A stretch of 64,000 nt of DNA from Plectosphaerella cucumerina (GCA_020746995.1 JAGPXD010000002.1:7502001-7566000); one strand, 5' to 3'; positions 46,013 through 56,896 are shown, counted from the first letter of the stretch. Notes: generated from the letters alone by a model not told the origin. A program made the numbers and translations.

Positions 46013-46850
46013 GGACAACCACTGAGGCAGTGGCTATTTGATGGAAACACAGGTCGTGAGAGAGACATATGTTCTAGAAGTCCCTCATCACTACAAAACC
46101 GCATAACCTCAGGCCCGGTAGGTTAGTCTTTTCGGCACACCCAACCAAACACGGATCGATAAGACATTTCTCGTGGCTTGGTGGGTGCTAGGGGAAGCTT
46201 TTCCATCCGGTCGCATGTTTTGCGTGGGATTCGAGGGGGACGGCAGCTCACCAACATCACGCGTCCCCCCTGACCATAGGACTGACGACCCCTGACCCCT
46301 TCTCCTCCTTACATCCGTTGCACCACTTGCTCTCGTCACGAACGAACAACTACCTACATAGTGGACTTGAACCTAGCACTTGATGTTGACCATATATCCT
46401 CGCAAACATAAATCGTTTTCATGTGCCGCCGCCTCGTTGAATCCAATTCGTTTGGGTCGGTCTGAGCAATGAAATTGACAACCATCTGCCGGTTGGGGTC
46501 AGGCTGGGCTGGACCTCAAAGTGACGTGACAGCTCAGTATCGGGCGCTTGCCCCAAGACCACACTGCGTGTTCAAATTGGCAGAAGTTCTTCCGCCCCCA
46601 CGATGTTTCAATGTGATATCCCAACTTGGCAGAGCCTGATCATGACAACCCGCCTCAGGTGTGGCACACACCCAGCATCAGAAGGCCGAGCCATGAAGCG
46701 CCAGGCATCTTCCGACTCCCCTGGTACTCTGTATCCATGCGTGGTAGGCGACTCTTCCTGGCTTGGCCGCAGTCTATCTGCCGATCCTCCAGCCGTATAC
46801 ACACACCAAACACTAGAATTCAGGACTGACCACAAGTTCGCTGTACGCAG
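46013..46850. other. Intergenic or unresolved 5' part of the next gene
   Basis: No protein gene is supported up to the GTACGCAG acceptor at 46850. An exon with the signal peptide of the following gene should lie here, but none is convincing. Confidence 0.45.
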
Positions 46851-47815
46851 GCCACATGTATCCAGGATCAGACCGAATGTCTGGCCACCGAGGGACGCTG
46901 CATTTGCGAAAGCCTCGGCAACGTCTTGTTCGAGTCCTTCTTCTCGCGTGTGCCGATTACTACTGCAGTAGCAGCAGCAGCTTGGTCCTCATGGATGCTA
47001 CAAGCATATCCACCTTCTGCGAGACTGCTTGGCCAGCCTTCGTCACGAGCCCTCTAGAGCAGATAATATCCTTCCTCCCATTCGACGAAGATGACAAAGA
47101 AATCATCACTGCTGCCTCACAGAGCGAAACATCTTCGGATGACACGTTCTCCACCAGCACGACTGCTCCCCCTACATCAATGAGCCCATCGACAGACTCG
47201 GTGCTAGAGACAAATACCCCTTCCTCCGATGAAAACACCAGAACTGGTCTCTCTAAGGAGGTTCAAGCGGGTATCGGCATCGGGGTATCTCTGGGCATCT
47301 TGCTGTTGCTAGGGGTAGGCCTCTTCCTCGGCTGGAGATCCCGACGGAAGCATGGAGCGAGCAGAGACGCAGAGCCAATGTCCATGTCGGCCCAGGGTGT
47401 GACGGTTCCTGACGAAGCAAGCTACGGGGCCAAGAACTTCGAGAGCATGGACGGTAGGATGGAGCTTGAAAGTGTTAATCCCCCAACACATCATGAGATG
47501 TATGTACCCGGAAATAAGGCGGCGGGCACAGGGACAAATATAACACGTTCAACCAGGAGATTAGAAATACCTTGCTCTGTTTGGACGGGTGTGTGCTCGG
47601 AGTTTTGTACCCAGGCAAAGCTCGACCACTCGCGTTGTCTAGCCAGGCATGAGAGATTCAATAGCGTCAACAGGGGAGTGGTATGGGACAGATATGCGGC
47701 AAGAAGGTCGCGGCTGATGTTACTGATACTCGTGACGTTGATGGCACAAATGTTGGAGGCGATTTCAGGGGTAGAGACAGCGGAGTCAACTTCGGAGGAG
47801 ACTCGTCGAACATGA
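46851..47815 (+). pseudogene. Cys-rich single-pass membrane protein, reading frame broken
   Basis: From 46851 one frame reads ATCIQDQTECLATEGRCIC, followed by ESLGNVLFESFFS, a cysteine pattern (CX6CX6CXC) like fungal CFEM-like ectodomains. A second frame takes over near 46940 with CADYYCSSSSSLVL, then DATSISTFCETAWPAF, a Ser/Thr-rich stalk, the membrane helix VQAGIGIGVSLGILLLLG and a basic stop-transfer RSRRKHG. The two halves look like one protein split by a one-base shift, because no acceptable intron links them. No signal-peptide exon was found, and the C-terminus after about 47500 does not look like native protein. The gene may be decaying, or the shift may be a sequence error. Function is unknown; cell-wall sensor-like proteins have this layout. 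Confidence 0.5.
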
Positions 47816-48975
47816 CTCGACTAGCTGCGCCTGCGGAAGCTCCCATAGTAGTCCACGGGTATTTCGGCAGCGCGGCATGGCTAATTACATTGCTGCATGC
47901 CCAGACATGGAAAGATTCTGGGAGAATGATCCCCTTTGAGCATCTAACTCGTAGCACTTACTCCCCCTGCGTCCGCGTTCTGAGAATGCACCCCGATGGA
48001 CATCGGGCAGGGCCCGGGTGGCCGGGGCGACCACGGTATCCTCGGGATAACTTTTCGGACACTGCCACTAGCACGGGTACTGCCGGTCATGGTAGTTTCC
48101 GACGGCAATGAAAAGCTGTTTTCGCACCAATGCGCGGACACGTAGGCTGTGTCGATTGTCCAGCCAAACCACAGCATGTCATCGTGGATACTCATGAGGC
48201 AGCCCGGGCAACACTTAGGCAGCCCGTTGCAAAAATCAATTCAGGCTGCGGAACTACTACTAGCTCCCGTACCCTGACTAGAGTGCTAAGAGATGGCACC
48301 AAGAGGGACAGTGACCGCTAGAATCCAGTTCAGAAGCTCCAAGATGTTCCTTGTGGGCGAATAGGGGTAGTGTTTAGGCAGACAAATGCGCGCGGCTCGG
48401 CAGACTCAGGTCGTTGGGCTAGCGCCTCTAGTATAAATTGGTATGGCAAGACCTGTGGCCTGGACTGGCGGCTCGAGCTCTTGGTCGGGTTAGCCCCCGC
48501 AACCGTGGTGTATTAACCACCTACCTGTCCGGGCCGTCGCTTAGGAGAGACCAAGGTACACGAGTCAAGGCATACCCAATTCCCTCTAGCATCTCAGGAG
48601 AGAGGCCGAATTGGACTTTGATACGGCGAGTGCCGTTCATAGTGATGGCGGCATCGCCCAGGTGATGCAGAACTCGTAACGAACCGCGGATGCGGTTGAA
48701 GCCGTATCCCAATCAAGCATGGATTCGTTATTCTGCTGCTCGACTCAACGAGGGCACGGGTCAAGCTGACGCGTCGACTTGTTCCTCCATGGCATCTACA
48801 CACCTCATCACTCATCTAGGTAGTATAAAGAGGCTTGTCGATGCCGTGAATCTAGTCATAAAGTTTTCATCCAAACCAGTCCTCCGATCAATCCTCGCCG
48901 CCCTATCACGACATCTCTCACTGGCCTCCCTCCGCAAACGGCTCTCACAGTTGTGTCCTACGTTCAACTTGTACA
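47816..48975. other. Gene-poor stretch with unassigned open frames
   Basis: No known family was recognised on either strand. A minus-strand frame at 48521-48712 reads IKVQFGLSPEMLEGIGYA, weakly reminiscent of the LSPEML segment in the beta-lactamase-like gene at 43253-45043. The right end is the promoter of the polygalacturonase gene. Confidence 0.45.
48824..48829 (+). promoter_or_regulatory. TATA box candidate of the polygalacturonase gene
   Basis: A TATAAA hexamer lies 147 bases upstream of the polygalacturonase ATG, a normal distance for a strongly regulated secreted fungal enzyme. The transcription start is not known. Confidence 0.45.
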
Positions 48976-50259
48976 ATGTTTCCTCCCAAATCTCTCTTCA
49001 CTCTTGGAGCCTTGGCCTCTGCCGTCAGCGCCACGCCTGCTCCTGCTCGGCTCGCCCCTCGTACCGTATGCAACTTCTCAACCTACGCCCAAATCACCGG
49101 CGTACAGAATTGCGACACCATCACTCTTCAGGGGATCCATGTCCCCGCCGGGGCGACTATCAATCTCGAAAACCTCAAGGCTGGCGCGCATGTAAGTAGT
49201 GGTCCAAGTCCTTGTCGGCATAAACCTTGAAGCGACCCGGGACCCTTTACTGACACAGCCCTTTAGGTCACTTTTGCTGGAACGACTACTTTTGACTATC
49301 AGGAGTTTGAGGGATTCCTCATCCAGCTCAAGGGCGAGAGAATTACCGTCGAGGGAGCGCCCGGTCACGTCATTGAGTGCAACGGTTCCCGTTGGTGGGA
49401 TGGTAAGGGTAGCAACGGCGGCAAAAAGAAACCCAAGTATGTCCCTGAAACTCCGAAGGTTCACCAACCGCACTTGGACTGACAGACATTCAAGGGTTCT
49501 CTCGCTCCATAACATCAACCATTCCGTCATCAGGGGATTGAACATCCAAAACACCCCGGAACAGGCTGTTAGCATCCTGGCTACTAACCTTGAACTGTGA
49601 GTCTGCACCAGAAGGATCCGACAAAGGGGCGTGAGAGCTAACCGAGAGGACCCCACAGCTATGACATCCACATCAAGAACACCGATCCTCAGAATCTGGC
49701 CCACAACACGGATGGGTTCGACATTGGTAATTCCAACAACATTTGGATCCAGGGTGCCGTCGTCGAGAACCAGGATGACTGCGTTGCCATCAACTCGGGC
49801 AAAAACGTCACCTTCACCGGCGGAACCTGCTCCGGCGGCCACGGTCTTTCTGTCGGCTCTGTTGGAGGACGTGACAACAATGTTGTCGACGGCGTCTTCT
49901 TCCTTCACTCCAAGGTGTCCAAGTCGCAGAACGGCGTCCGAATCAAGACTGTGGCGACCGCTCCCTCCGGCTCTGTCAACAACGTCCACTTTGAGGACAT
50001 CACCCTCTCTGAAATCAGCGATTTCGGCGTCACTATCATCCAGAACTACGTCAACACCGGTCCGAAGCCTGCCAACCCCGGCACCAATATCGCCATCACC
50101 AACGTGGCCATGAAGCAGGTCCGCGGTAGTGTGCTTTCCAGCGCTGTGACGACCGAGATTGTCTGCGGAAACTGCAAAAATTTCACTCCCTGGGATGTTC
50201 AGCTGACTGGCGGAAAGAAGGGAGACTGCAGGGGAGCACCTGCTGGGGTAACTTGCTGA
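48976..50259 (+). CDS. Endopolygalacturonase (GH28)
   Basis: Exons 48976-49191, 49267-49436, 49486-49596 and 49659-50259 join to 365 residues; introns are 75, 49 and 62 bp. The secreted enzyme hydrolyses alpha-1,4-galacturonan in pectin. A signal peptide (about 18 residues ending SAVSA) and a short propeptide precede the right-handed beta-helix. The full GH28 active site is present: NTD (182-184), QDD with the catalytic aspartates 205-206, GGHG with H227, and RIK (260-262). Six or more cysteines near both termini fit the usual disulfides. The protein looks fully functional. Plant-pectin induction and glucose repression are expected from the family but not shown here. Confidence 0.97.
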
Positions 50260-50701
50260 GCATGTATGTAGCTTTGAATGCTGGCAGTCTCATGCGACCC
50301 GAAGCCTGGCCTGATTACAGTGCATATACATTTCCGCCTTTGTCGTTGGCTAAGTTGCTCTTTTTTCTCTCGAATTGTGAAATTAAGGTTATTAGACTGT
50401 CTTGTCAAGGTTGTTTCGCGCATCGCTCTCAGCTAGTTCGCCGGCTGCTTGGGTCAGCAACCTGAAGGGTATGCCATCCCTCTTCCAACTTCCATTACAG
50501 GTCCGATGGTAAGTAAGATAGCTACTGCACATTGCAGAGCTAACATACTGTAGCTGCGGTTGAGATCCAGCTCTGTAACGGAAAAGATGCGCAGTGTATT
50601 GTATGAACAATCATGTAGCATTCGTCACATTGCCCTACCTTTGTCCTCCCATCCAGCTTGGACAAGAATGAATGGGTCTCTTACAAGTTCCGCGAGCCTT
50701 A
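50260..50701. other. Convergent 3' flanks
   Basis: This 442-bp stretch lies between the polygalacturonase stop and the stop of the NmrA-like gene. No further gene is seen. Confidence 0.6.
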
Positions 50702-51952
50702 CTAGGTGGCAGTCAGGTTCTCCGCGGGGGCTCCCCTGAAGGCAAGGGTGCCGTACTTTATCATGACGTCTCCCTTTGACTTGTACATAGGTTCCAGGCC
50801 CTTCTCCATGGTCTCCCGAACAAAGTCCTCGAACGAAGTACCCTGCATGTCGGGGTACAGGTCTGTGGTGACAAGGTAGCCCAGGTAGCGGGCAAACTCG
50901 GGTGTGTTTTCCCCCATGATGTCGCACGACTTGTGGTAGGAAAAGTGGTAGTAGTCCAAGAACCTATTGGGATCTTCCTTTGACTTGGCGATCTCGGCGT
51001 CGACCTCTTCGAGTGTTCGCTGGAAGCAAACATATTAGTGCGAGGCATGGGGGACTTCCTCCCGGGATTTCTGTGCTGGACAGGGGTGTATGGTAGGCAT
51101 GTCAGGATGAACTCACGTAAACTCTGGGAATCTTCTCGCCGCTGATTTGCTCCACAGTATCATAGACCTCGTTGTGGGTGCGAAGGTCGACACAGGCAAA
51201 CACCTTCTTGTTCAGAGTACGGGGATCCGCAATGATGCGGGCGACGTACTTTCCGATGTCACGCCGGTCGATTCTGCCAGAACGAACATTGCCGTCACCG
51301 GGGATGTAGCTGCTATACAACAAGAGGTTCTCGTCGAGACGGCCAGACGGAAGACGGGGGAGGCTGATCTGGTACCACCAACCAACGTCGATGGCGGTGT
51401 AGGGAAGGTGCAAGGCCTGAACATGGTCCAGGACGGCCTCTTTCTAGGAAAGGGGCAGACCGTCAGTTCTCTGACAACTACGCCTTCAAAAATGGAGGAA
51501 AAGAGAGACATACCTCGTCACGGAGACTCAGGATGCTTCTAGGCATGACAGTAGCGTACCAGCAGGGGACAAATCTCCCAACTCCTGCCTTCTTCGCGGC
51601 GTCCGCGAGAATAGTCTCTTTCATCAAGAGGCAACTAAGAACAACTTCGATGCCCTTGAGCTGTGCGGCGATGTCATCAATCGGACCGTCGAGATCGACA
51701 GGCAGCAACTTGACGCCTCTCTTCTGGAGGGCAAGCTCCTTGGGGTTGTTCAAGCTGGCGGGTCGAACCAGTGCCGTCACGTCCTGTTTGCGGGCGAATT
51801 CACGCAAAGGTCAGTTGTGTTCGGGGGGAAGTCCAGGTCTGAACTGTTGTATGGATGTTGGACATTACGAAGACGGCATCGGTGGAGGCAAGCAGCCCGT
51901 CCACGACGGAGCCACCCGTCTCGCCTGTTGCTCCAATAATTGCGACCTTCAT
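50702..51952 (-). CDS. NmrA-like / isoflavone-reductase-like NAD(P)-binding protein
   Basis: Exons (minus) 51952-51869, 51783-51514, 51443-51120 and 51019-50702 join to 331 residues; introns are 85, 70 and 100 bp. The N-terminus MKVAIIGATGETGGSVVDGL is the glycine-rich dinucleotide-binding loop of atypical short-chain dehydrogenases. DVTALVRPASL, GIEVVLSCL and VGRFVPCWYATVMP follow the NmrA/isoflavone reductase pattern. The classical YXXXK catalytic pair of SDRs is not evident, so it may sense redox state or reduce phenolic compounds. Many such fungal genes respond to plant phenolics or belong to metabolite clusters, but no cluster is seen here. The gene appears intact. Confidence 0.9.
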
Positions 51953-52995
51953 GATGACAACTGTACAATGGCGTAGAAGAGAGGAAGAACTGATCTGTTG
52001 CTTCGAAGAATCGCATGCTTGGCTGGGGGTAAGGTCGGAACAGGTCCTTATAGATGGCAGATGCAGTAAACTTTAGATGGGTCTAACCTCACATAGAACA
52101 GGCTACGACAGCACTGCAAAATGCATCTCTCGGGACGAGCCGGCCTCCAGGGCTGACGTCAAACCGGGGCAACGTCAGACCGCACCGGCTCAGTACCGGC
52201 GGAGATCATTATTCAGCTTGAATCTTCCTGAGATTTGCATCTTCCATAGTCCGATTTCCGCTCGAAACGCATGGAAAAGGAGACAGGTGGAACCTCACAT
52301 GGCCACAGAAGGCCGTGGCCAGCTCAGAAGAGTCTGTCCCGGCCGAAACATGGTATTGTCGGAGTTGAAGCTGGTGGCAATGAATTGAACTTCGGAGTCC
52401 GATAACACCCCGGGAATCCGAGAATGTTATGAAGGGGCCATTTTTCAAGAAGTCGACCACTTCCAGGCGGACTTTCATGAGGCCAAGTTCGGCTGGATAT
52501 TTTACGAGGAGCGCCAAACGTGGCTAGTGCTGGACAAGGGAGGCGCGTTGGTGACGTGGGAGACTCCACGTTTTTCGCATAGCATTTCAAGTTCTCTTCT
52601 CCTCCCGCTGAGTTAGGGAGAAACCTTCTGCCGGCACCGGATCTCTGCCCATCCGACCCGCTTGGTACCCAAATACCACGTGTCTTGTGCATTTCGTTCT
52701 CGCAGCTACCGGAGCGAGCTGCCGAGGTTGCTGAGATGCAGTGCACTAGGAGACTCCTCGTCTGATGAGGCACGTGTCTTCTTGTCTGGATCTCCACATC
52801 GGCACATGTCCCGCCAACGGTGTCCTTCACAGACGTTGCGTTCTCCTTTTCGCAGGTTGTATTCAATTGATCCTCAAAGCGCGGCAGAAGACATCTGTTG
52901 GGTGAGTAAGGTAGGAAGCAAGTAAGTTGCAGCAAGAACCCTCGGATCTACAAAAGGATCCATCGACCAGCCATGCTGGCTACGGAAATCTTGTT
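51953..52995. other. Gene-poor stretch, no supported gene
   Basis: Open frames on both strands between 52200 and 52935 have no recognisable domain and irregular composition. The left end is the NmrA-like promoter. Confidence 0.5.
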
Positions 52996-53252
52996 GGCTT
53001 GATGTTGCTGCAGTTCCATCGACAACAACTGTTTCCCCCTTAGTACGCCGTACTCAACGCCCGCGGCGCTTTGCGAATCGCCACCGGAGGCCGGAGGCCA
53101 TGTCGCCTTCCAAGGCTGAACCTTCTGAGGCTTGATATTGGCGGCTGTGCCGTCCACGATGGCTATCTCTCCGACTTTTACTCCATATTGAATTCCATCG
53201 GGGCAAGATTGCTTGCAGGTGGCCAGCTCCGCTTCCATGGCTGAACCTTCTC
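52996..53252. repeat. Degenerate direct tandem repeat, two units of about 124-133 bp
   Basis: Units 52996-53128 and 53129-53252 abut. Both begin with GGCTTGAT(G/A)TTG and end with GGCTGAACCTTCT on the plus strand, with weaker similarity between. Read on the minus strand, both contain KVQPWK followed by WPPAS, and one continues with VGEIAIVDGTAANIKPQ. This suggests decayed copies of a coding repeat of about 40 residues. Length differences shift the frame between units. No matching intact gene is in the window. Confidence 0.7.
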
Positions 53253-53856
53253 CATGATGGATTCTCGGAGCGTCTGTTGAAAATGTCAGTGGGCACAACT
53301 CGAGGGAATTCATCGTTGTTCAATGATGAGACTGATACTTACGGCTTGCGGCAAGTATTGCAATAGGGGGAGAACGAGCGCGTCGATTGTTCGCGCCGTC
53401 AGAAAAAGATTGTTGGGAATCGACATGAGGGGTAGGGAAAACGGCCGGCAATACATCCGTCTGCAGGTCCCCTACCTAGGTACCGACACATCTATGTCCC
53501 GCATACACCGCTCCATGGATCTCAATCCCTACGTTATCTCTGATCAGCTGACGTATCGCAATCGGCATTGCCGCATCAATGCAGAATGAGGCCATCAGTG
53601 GCGAAAGATGTCTGGGTAAGTTGGGTGACAAGATCTCCCACTTGCCCAGTCGGACATGCCTCACCTTGAGATCAAATCAGTTGAACCATAGAGATGACAG
53701 GCGGAGTAGACGATAGCAGCAAACATACTTGAAAGATGTCCCGGGGCCGAGAATTATGCTGGGTGTGCGGCCCAGGGACGATGTGACCGAGTAAGTGGTC
53801 CGGAGGACGGCGATGGATGTCGTCGGTGACACCGCAGCCAGACCGGTTTCGGATCA
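53253..53856. other. Gene-poor stretch before the NLR locus
   Basis: No gene is supported. Short open frames occur on both strands. The right end may include non-recognised N-terminal exons of the broken NLR gene. Confidence 0.45.
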
Positions 53857-54254
53857 CATAAATCATCCACCCGATCGGTATCCATGTTTATCCTTCAACT
53901 TCTATCCCGATCTACATCACCCTTCGACATGGGATCCCAAGGATCAAAAAGCGCCCTGTCCGGGCGTATGTTCTTTACTCGCGGCACATCCTAAAGATTT
54001 CACTCTCTCTGAAGTCTCACGCTCTATTGCTTTCCTCAGGGAGTCATTCTCGCAAGGCTGCCTTCGGCCGAACCAGGTGCCCCTTGTGCCCCTCGCCTGT
54101 GGACATGGAAGACATGAGAGACCACATCGCCGGTCATCTAGAGGCGTTCTGTCACACCTGTTTGGACAGAGAGAGTGTGTCGGATTCTTCAGACTCGGAT
54201 GACATCATGTCCCATAGCGGGAGCGACAACATGTCCGAGACGGGGCCAAAATGA
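53857..54254 (+). pseudogene. Zinc-finger fragment, likely N-terminal part of a broken NLR gene
   Basis: The frame ending at 54254 contains RCPLCPSPVDMEDMRDHIAG followed by HLEAF and an acidic linker (SDSSDSDDI). This is the C2H2-like finger with a HIXXHLE ending that often precedes the nucleotide-binding domain of fungal STAND proteins. Just upstream a different frame reads HPKDFTLSEVSRSIAFLRES, which normally directly precedes this finger. The two parts are out of frame with each other and no convincing intron joins them, so a frameshift is likely. No start codon or upstream fingers were resolved. The fragment points in the same direction as the C-terminal NLR part downstream and is separated from it by the inverted P-loop segment. 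Confidence 0.6.
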
Positions 54255-54323
54255 GAATTCTGGAGGCTGTTACTACGGAACAACGCTTCAGAACCTCGAC
54301 GAAATACCCTTCCCATGCTCAAA

Positions 54324-54800
54324 TCACGGCGTAAGTGTCTGCTGATTGTCTCCGGTTCTTGCAAGTCCAACAACTGCTGCAATTTGGTTGAACGTCTCCG
54401 TCATGCCCACAGGTGTGTCTGCCTGAACCCAGAAGATGCTTTCGATTACGTGCTCAAATCGGTAGGTGAACTCGACTGTGAGAGCAGTCTTGCCCATTCC
54501 ACCTTCCGCACTAAGAATGTAGACCTTTCCCGGGTCGGACAGGATGGTGTACAGGTTGATGAGCTCCTTTTCGCGTCCTCTCAAGTTGTCGTCTCTCGGG
54601 AAGCTTCTCGTGTCAAGCTGTAGCTTTGGGGTAGCTTCAGTGCTAGACCTGGTCCGTGGACGACGTCGATTCTGGTCGTCAGGCGTCTCCATGAGGCTCC
54701 GGACTCTCCATGCACGAGCGTCGAGATGATATACGCCCAGATGGACCCTGCTCCGAGCTTTTGGACTCGTCCTCGTCAGATTCATCTCTCAAGTCGGCGT
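54324..54800 (-). pseudogene. Inverted N-terminal half of an NB-ARC domain (P-loop segment)
   Basis: On the minus strand this segment reads an acidic and Arg-rich linker, then RDDNLRGREKELINLYTIL, VYILSAEGGMGKTALTVEF with the Walker A lysine (complement of about 54485-54510), FEHVIESIFWVQAD and TETFNQIAAVVGLA, ending at GDNQQTL before a stop. This is the first half of an NB-ARC/STAND ATPase domain. The matching second half with Walker B is encoded on the plus strand starting at about 54800. The linker upstream of the P-loop changes frame once near 54680. A segment that stops exactly between Walker A and Walker B cannot be a functional ATPase. The simplest explanation is inversion of about 470 bp within one gene. 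Confidence 0.8.
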
Positions 54801-56896
54801 CACTACCTGGAGAAGACGACCAAGAGATGGCTCCTCGTTCTCGACAATGTGGAGAGATGGGAGCACATCGACATGTTCACACCGTCAAAGACCTCGGCAA
54901 CTACGGGGAGTATTCTCATCACGACGAGACACCAGCACTTCACGGCTCCCTCGAGACCAGTCAACTACTATCGCAAAACGCTGGGGGAACTCACCGTCAA
55001 TGAGGGCGCCGATCTTCTCCTCCACGGACTACCTGCAGAACTTCAGCCGAAATCGAGAATCGCCCGAGAAGGTCCCGAGATGAAGGTAGTCAACGACATT
55101 GCCGAGCTTGCAGGTCTTCCTCTGGCGATCATTATCATCACGGGTTACATGAAGTCGATGAACTTTCGTCCATCAGAGTTCTGGACCTGCTGGGACTCTT
55201 GGTGGCTAGCCAATCAACCAGATCTGAAAGCGGAAGAGAAAAGCTCGAACAAGGGGCGACTGGAGCAAATCATGAAGCTTTCCGTGGAGGACCTGGGTGA
55301 CGAGACGCTGTCCGTGATGCGCATCATGGCTTTCTTGTCCAGCGATGGGACACAGAAGGATCTTCTGACCTGGGACCAGCCACCCAGCGAATGTCAGTAT
55401 TTGCGAGGATTCAGGTAAGTTGTTGGGCTGCTGCTTGAAGCTGGCGAGGGAAAACAGAAGGCCCAGGCTGATTCGTCTCTAGGATCAACGAGATTCTGCG
55501 TGACCTGACCACCAAGCGATTCATATCCTTGAAGAAGGAGAATGGAAATGAGGTATACGTGATCCATCGAGCTCTGCAGTCGCGTCTACTTGTCGAACTT
55601 CACAAGGAGCCCGAGAGATGGCAGGAGCTGTTCCGAGTCGCGTTCCAGCTCGTGCGAAATAAGCTCCCACGACCATCCCTGGATACCGCTGAGCCGCACA
55701 AGTGGAATCAGTTCAAGGAGTATCTCCCACACGTGGCGCATCTCCAGCGGGCCTACGCAGATCCGACGACCGTTATTGCTGCCGTTCCATTTGTCGGACT
55801 AGCCGAGCTGTTCAAAGACGGCGGCGTTCTTCTCTGGCAGCGCTTCCTGTCGCAAGATGCTATGCGGCTTCTCATCACGGCAGAGCGGATCTTGGACCAG
55901 TTGGAGGCGGAACACGAAGACCTGCGAGCAGAGATCCATGTCACCATGAATCTGCTGCTCCAGTATCTTGGCATCTCTCGGAGGAATGAGAGCTCCGAGC
56001 GGTTCCTCAAGATCCTCGAGTACAGAAAGAAGCGCATGCAAGCTGCCGAGGCTGCAGGCTCCGTTACGGATGCCGAAGCCATGGCGCTCATCACTGCAAA
56101 GGCCGACTACGCCAACTCACTGCTCCAGTTCAACAAGTTCTGCGAGGCAGAGCAGCTGTACATCAACTGCCACGAGAGCCTTCTCCAAGTCCGCGGTGAC
56201 AAGGAAGAGGCCTTGTCCTTCGCCAAACTCAACCACCACATGGCGTACTGCAAGATGTATCATGGCGACTTTGACGAGGCCAATGCGTTTTCCAAGAAGG
56301 CCGTCGAACTTATCGGCTCGTGGGTGAGCCCAGCACTGCGACTGCGCTATCAGTTTGACCAGGCATGCATCCTTCTGCAGAGCGGCGACAAAGCAGGGGC
56401 TCTTGATCTTCATGAGCGCATCCTGAGCGAAAGGCTGCAGGTGCATGGCAAGGAGAGCTATTTCACCTTGCAGAGCCAGTACGCCGGGGCGGTGATGTAC
56501 TCCTACCTCGACCGGTGGGATGATGCAGAGTAAGTCACACCCTGTTGCATGTGCTCTGTGGTTGGGCAACGCTTACATGAAGTCTCTCTTAGGTGGCAGT
56601 TGCGCGATGCTCTCAGGCAGAATAACAACTCCAGGAGCAAGAACCTCTGGCCAGATGCTGTGGTGGCGAGGGCAAAGTATCACCTGTCGCAGGTCCTTGC
56701 AGCCAAGGGGGAGGAGAAACATGTCGAAGAAGCCGAGGCATTGGCCAAGGAAGCAAAAGACGTGCTGTCGAGACTGCTGGTCCACAACCCGATCCGGTGG
56801 ATCCAGGAGGAGGACACGGGGGCGCTGTTCGATCATCTGCAGCCAGTCTTCGGAAGTCGATGGACGGGACTGAGTCTGCTGAAGTACGTGCAGTAG
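54790..56896 (+). pseudogene. C-terminal part of a broken NLR/STAND protein (Walker B, winged helix, TPR-like repeats)
   Basis: Exons to 55414, 55483-56529 and 56593-56896 join in frame (introns 68 and 63 bp). The sequence begins with RRHYLEKTTKRWLLVLDNVE (Walker B), then SILITTRHQHF (sensor), a GLPLA motif (AELAGLPLAIIIITGYM) and a winged-helix-like region. About 450 residues with helical TPR-like repeats follow (CEAEQLYINCHESLLQV, YCKMYHGDFDEANAFSKKAV). Fungal NLRs act in heterokaryon incompatibility and innate-immunity-like responses. The P-loop that should lie immediately upstream is on the opposite strand. An ATG at 54726 inside the inverted segment opens the same frame, so a truncated protein lacking Walker A could still be made. 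Splice sites are intact, which suggests the break is recent. Confidence 0.82.

Noticed and set aside
46362..46372. A tRNA B-box-like match (GGTTCAAGTCC on the minus strand)
   Set aside because: The flanking bases do not form a T-stem, and no anticodon stem or A box lies at the right distance.
52324..52935. A 203-codon minus-strand open frame in the gene-poor stretch
   Set aside because: No domain, no signal or membrane segment, irregular codon use; likely chance.
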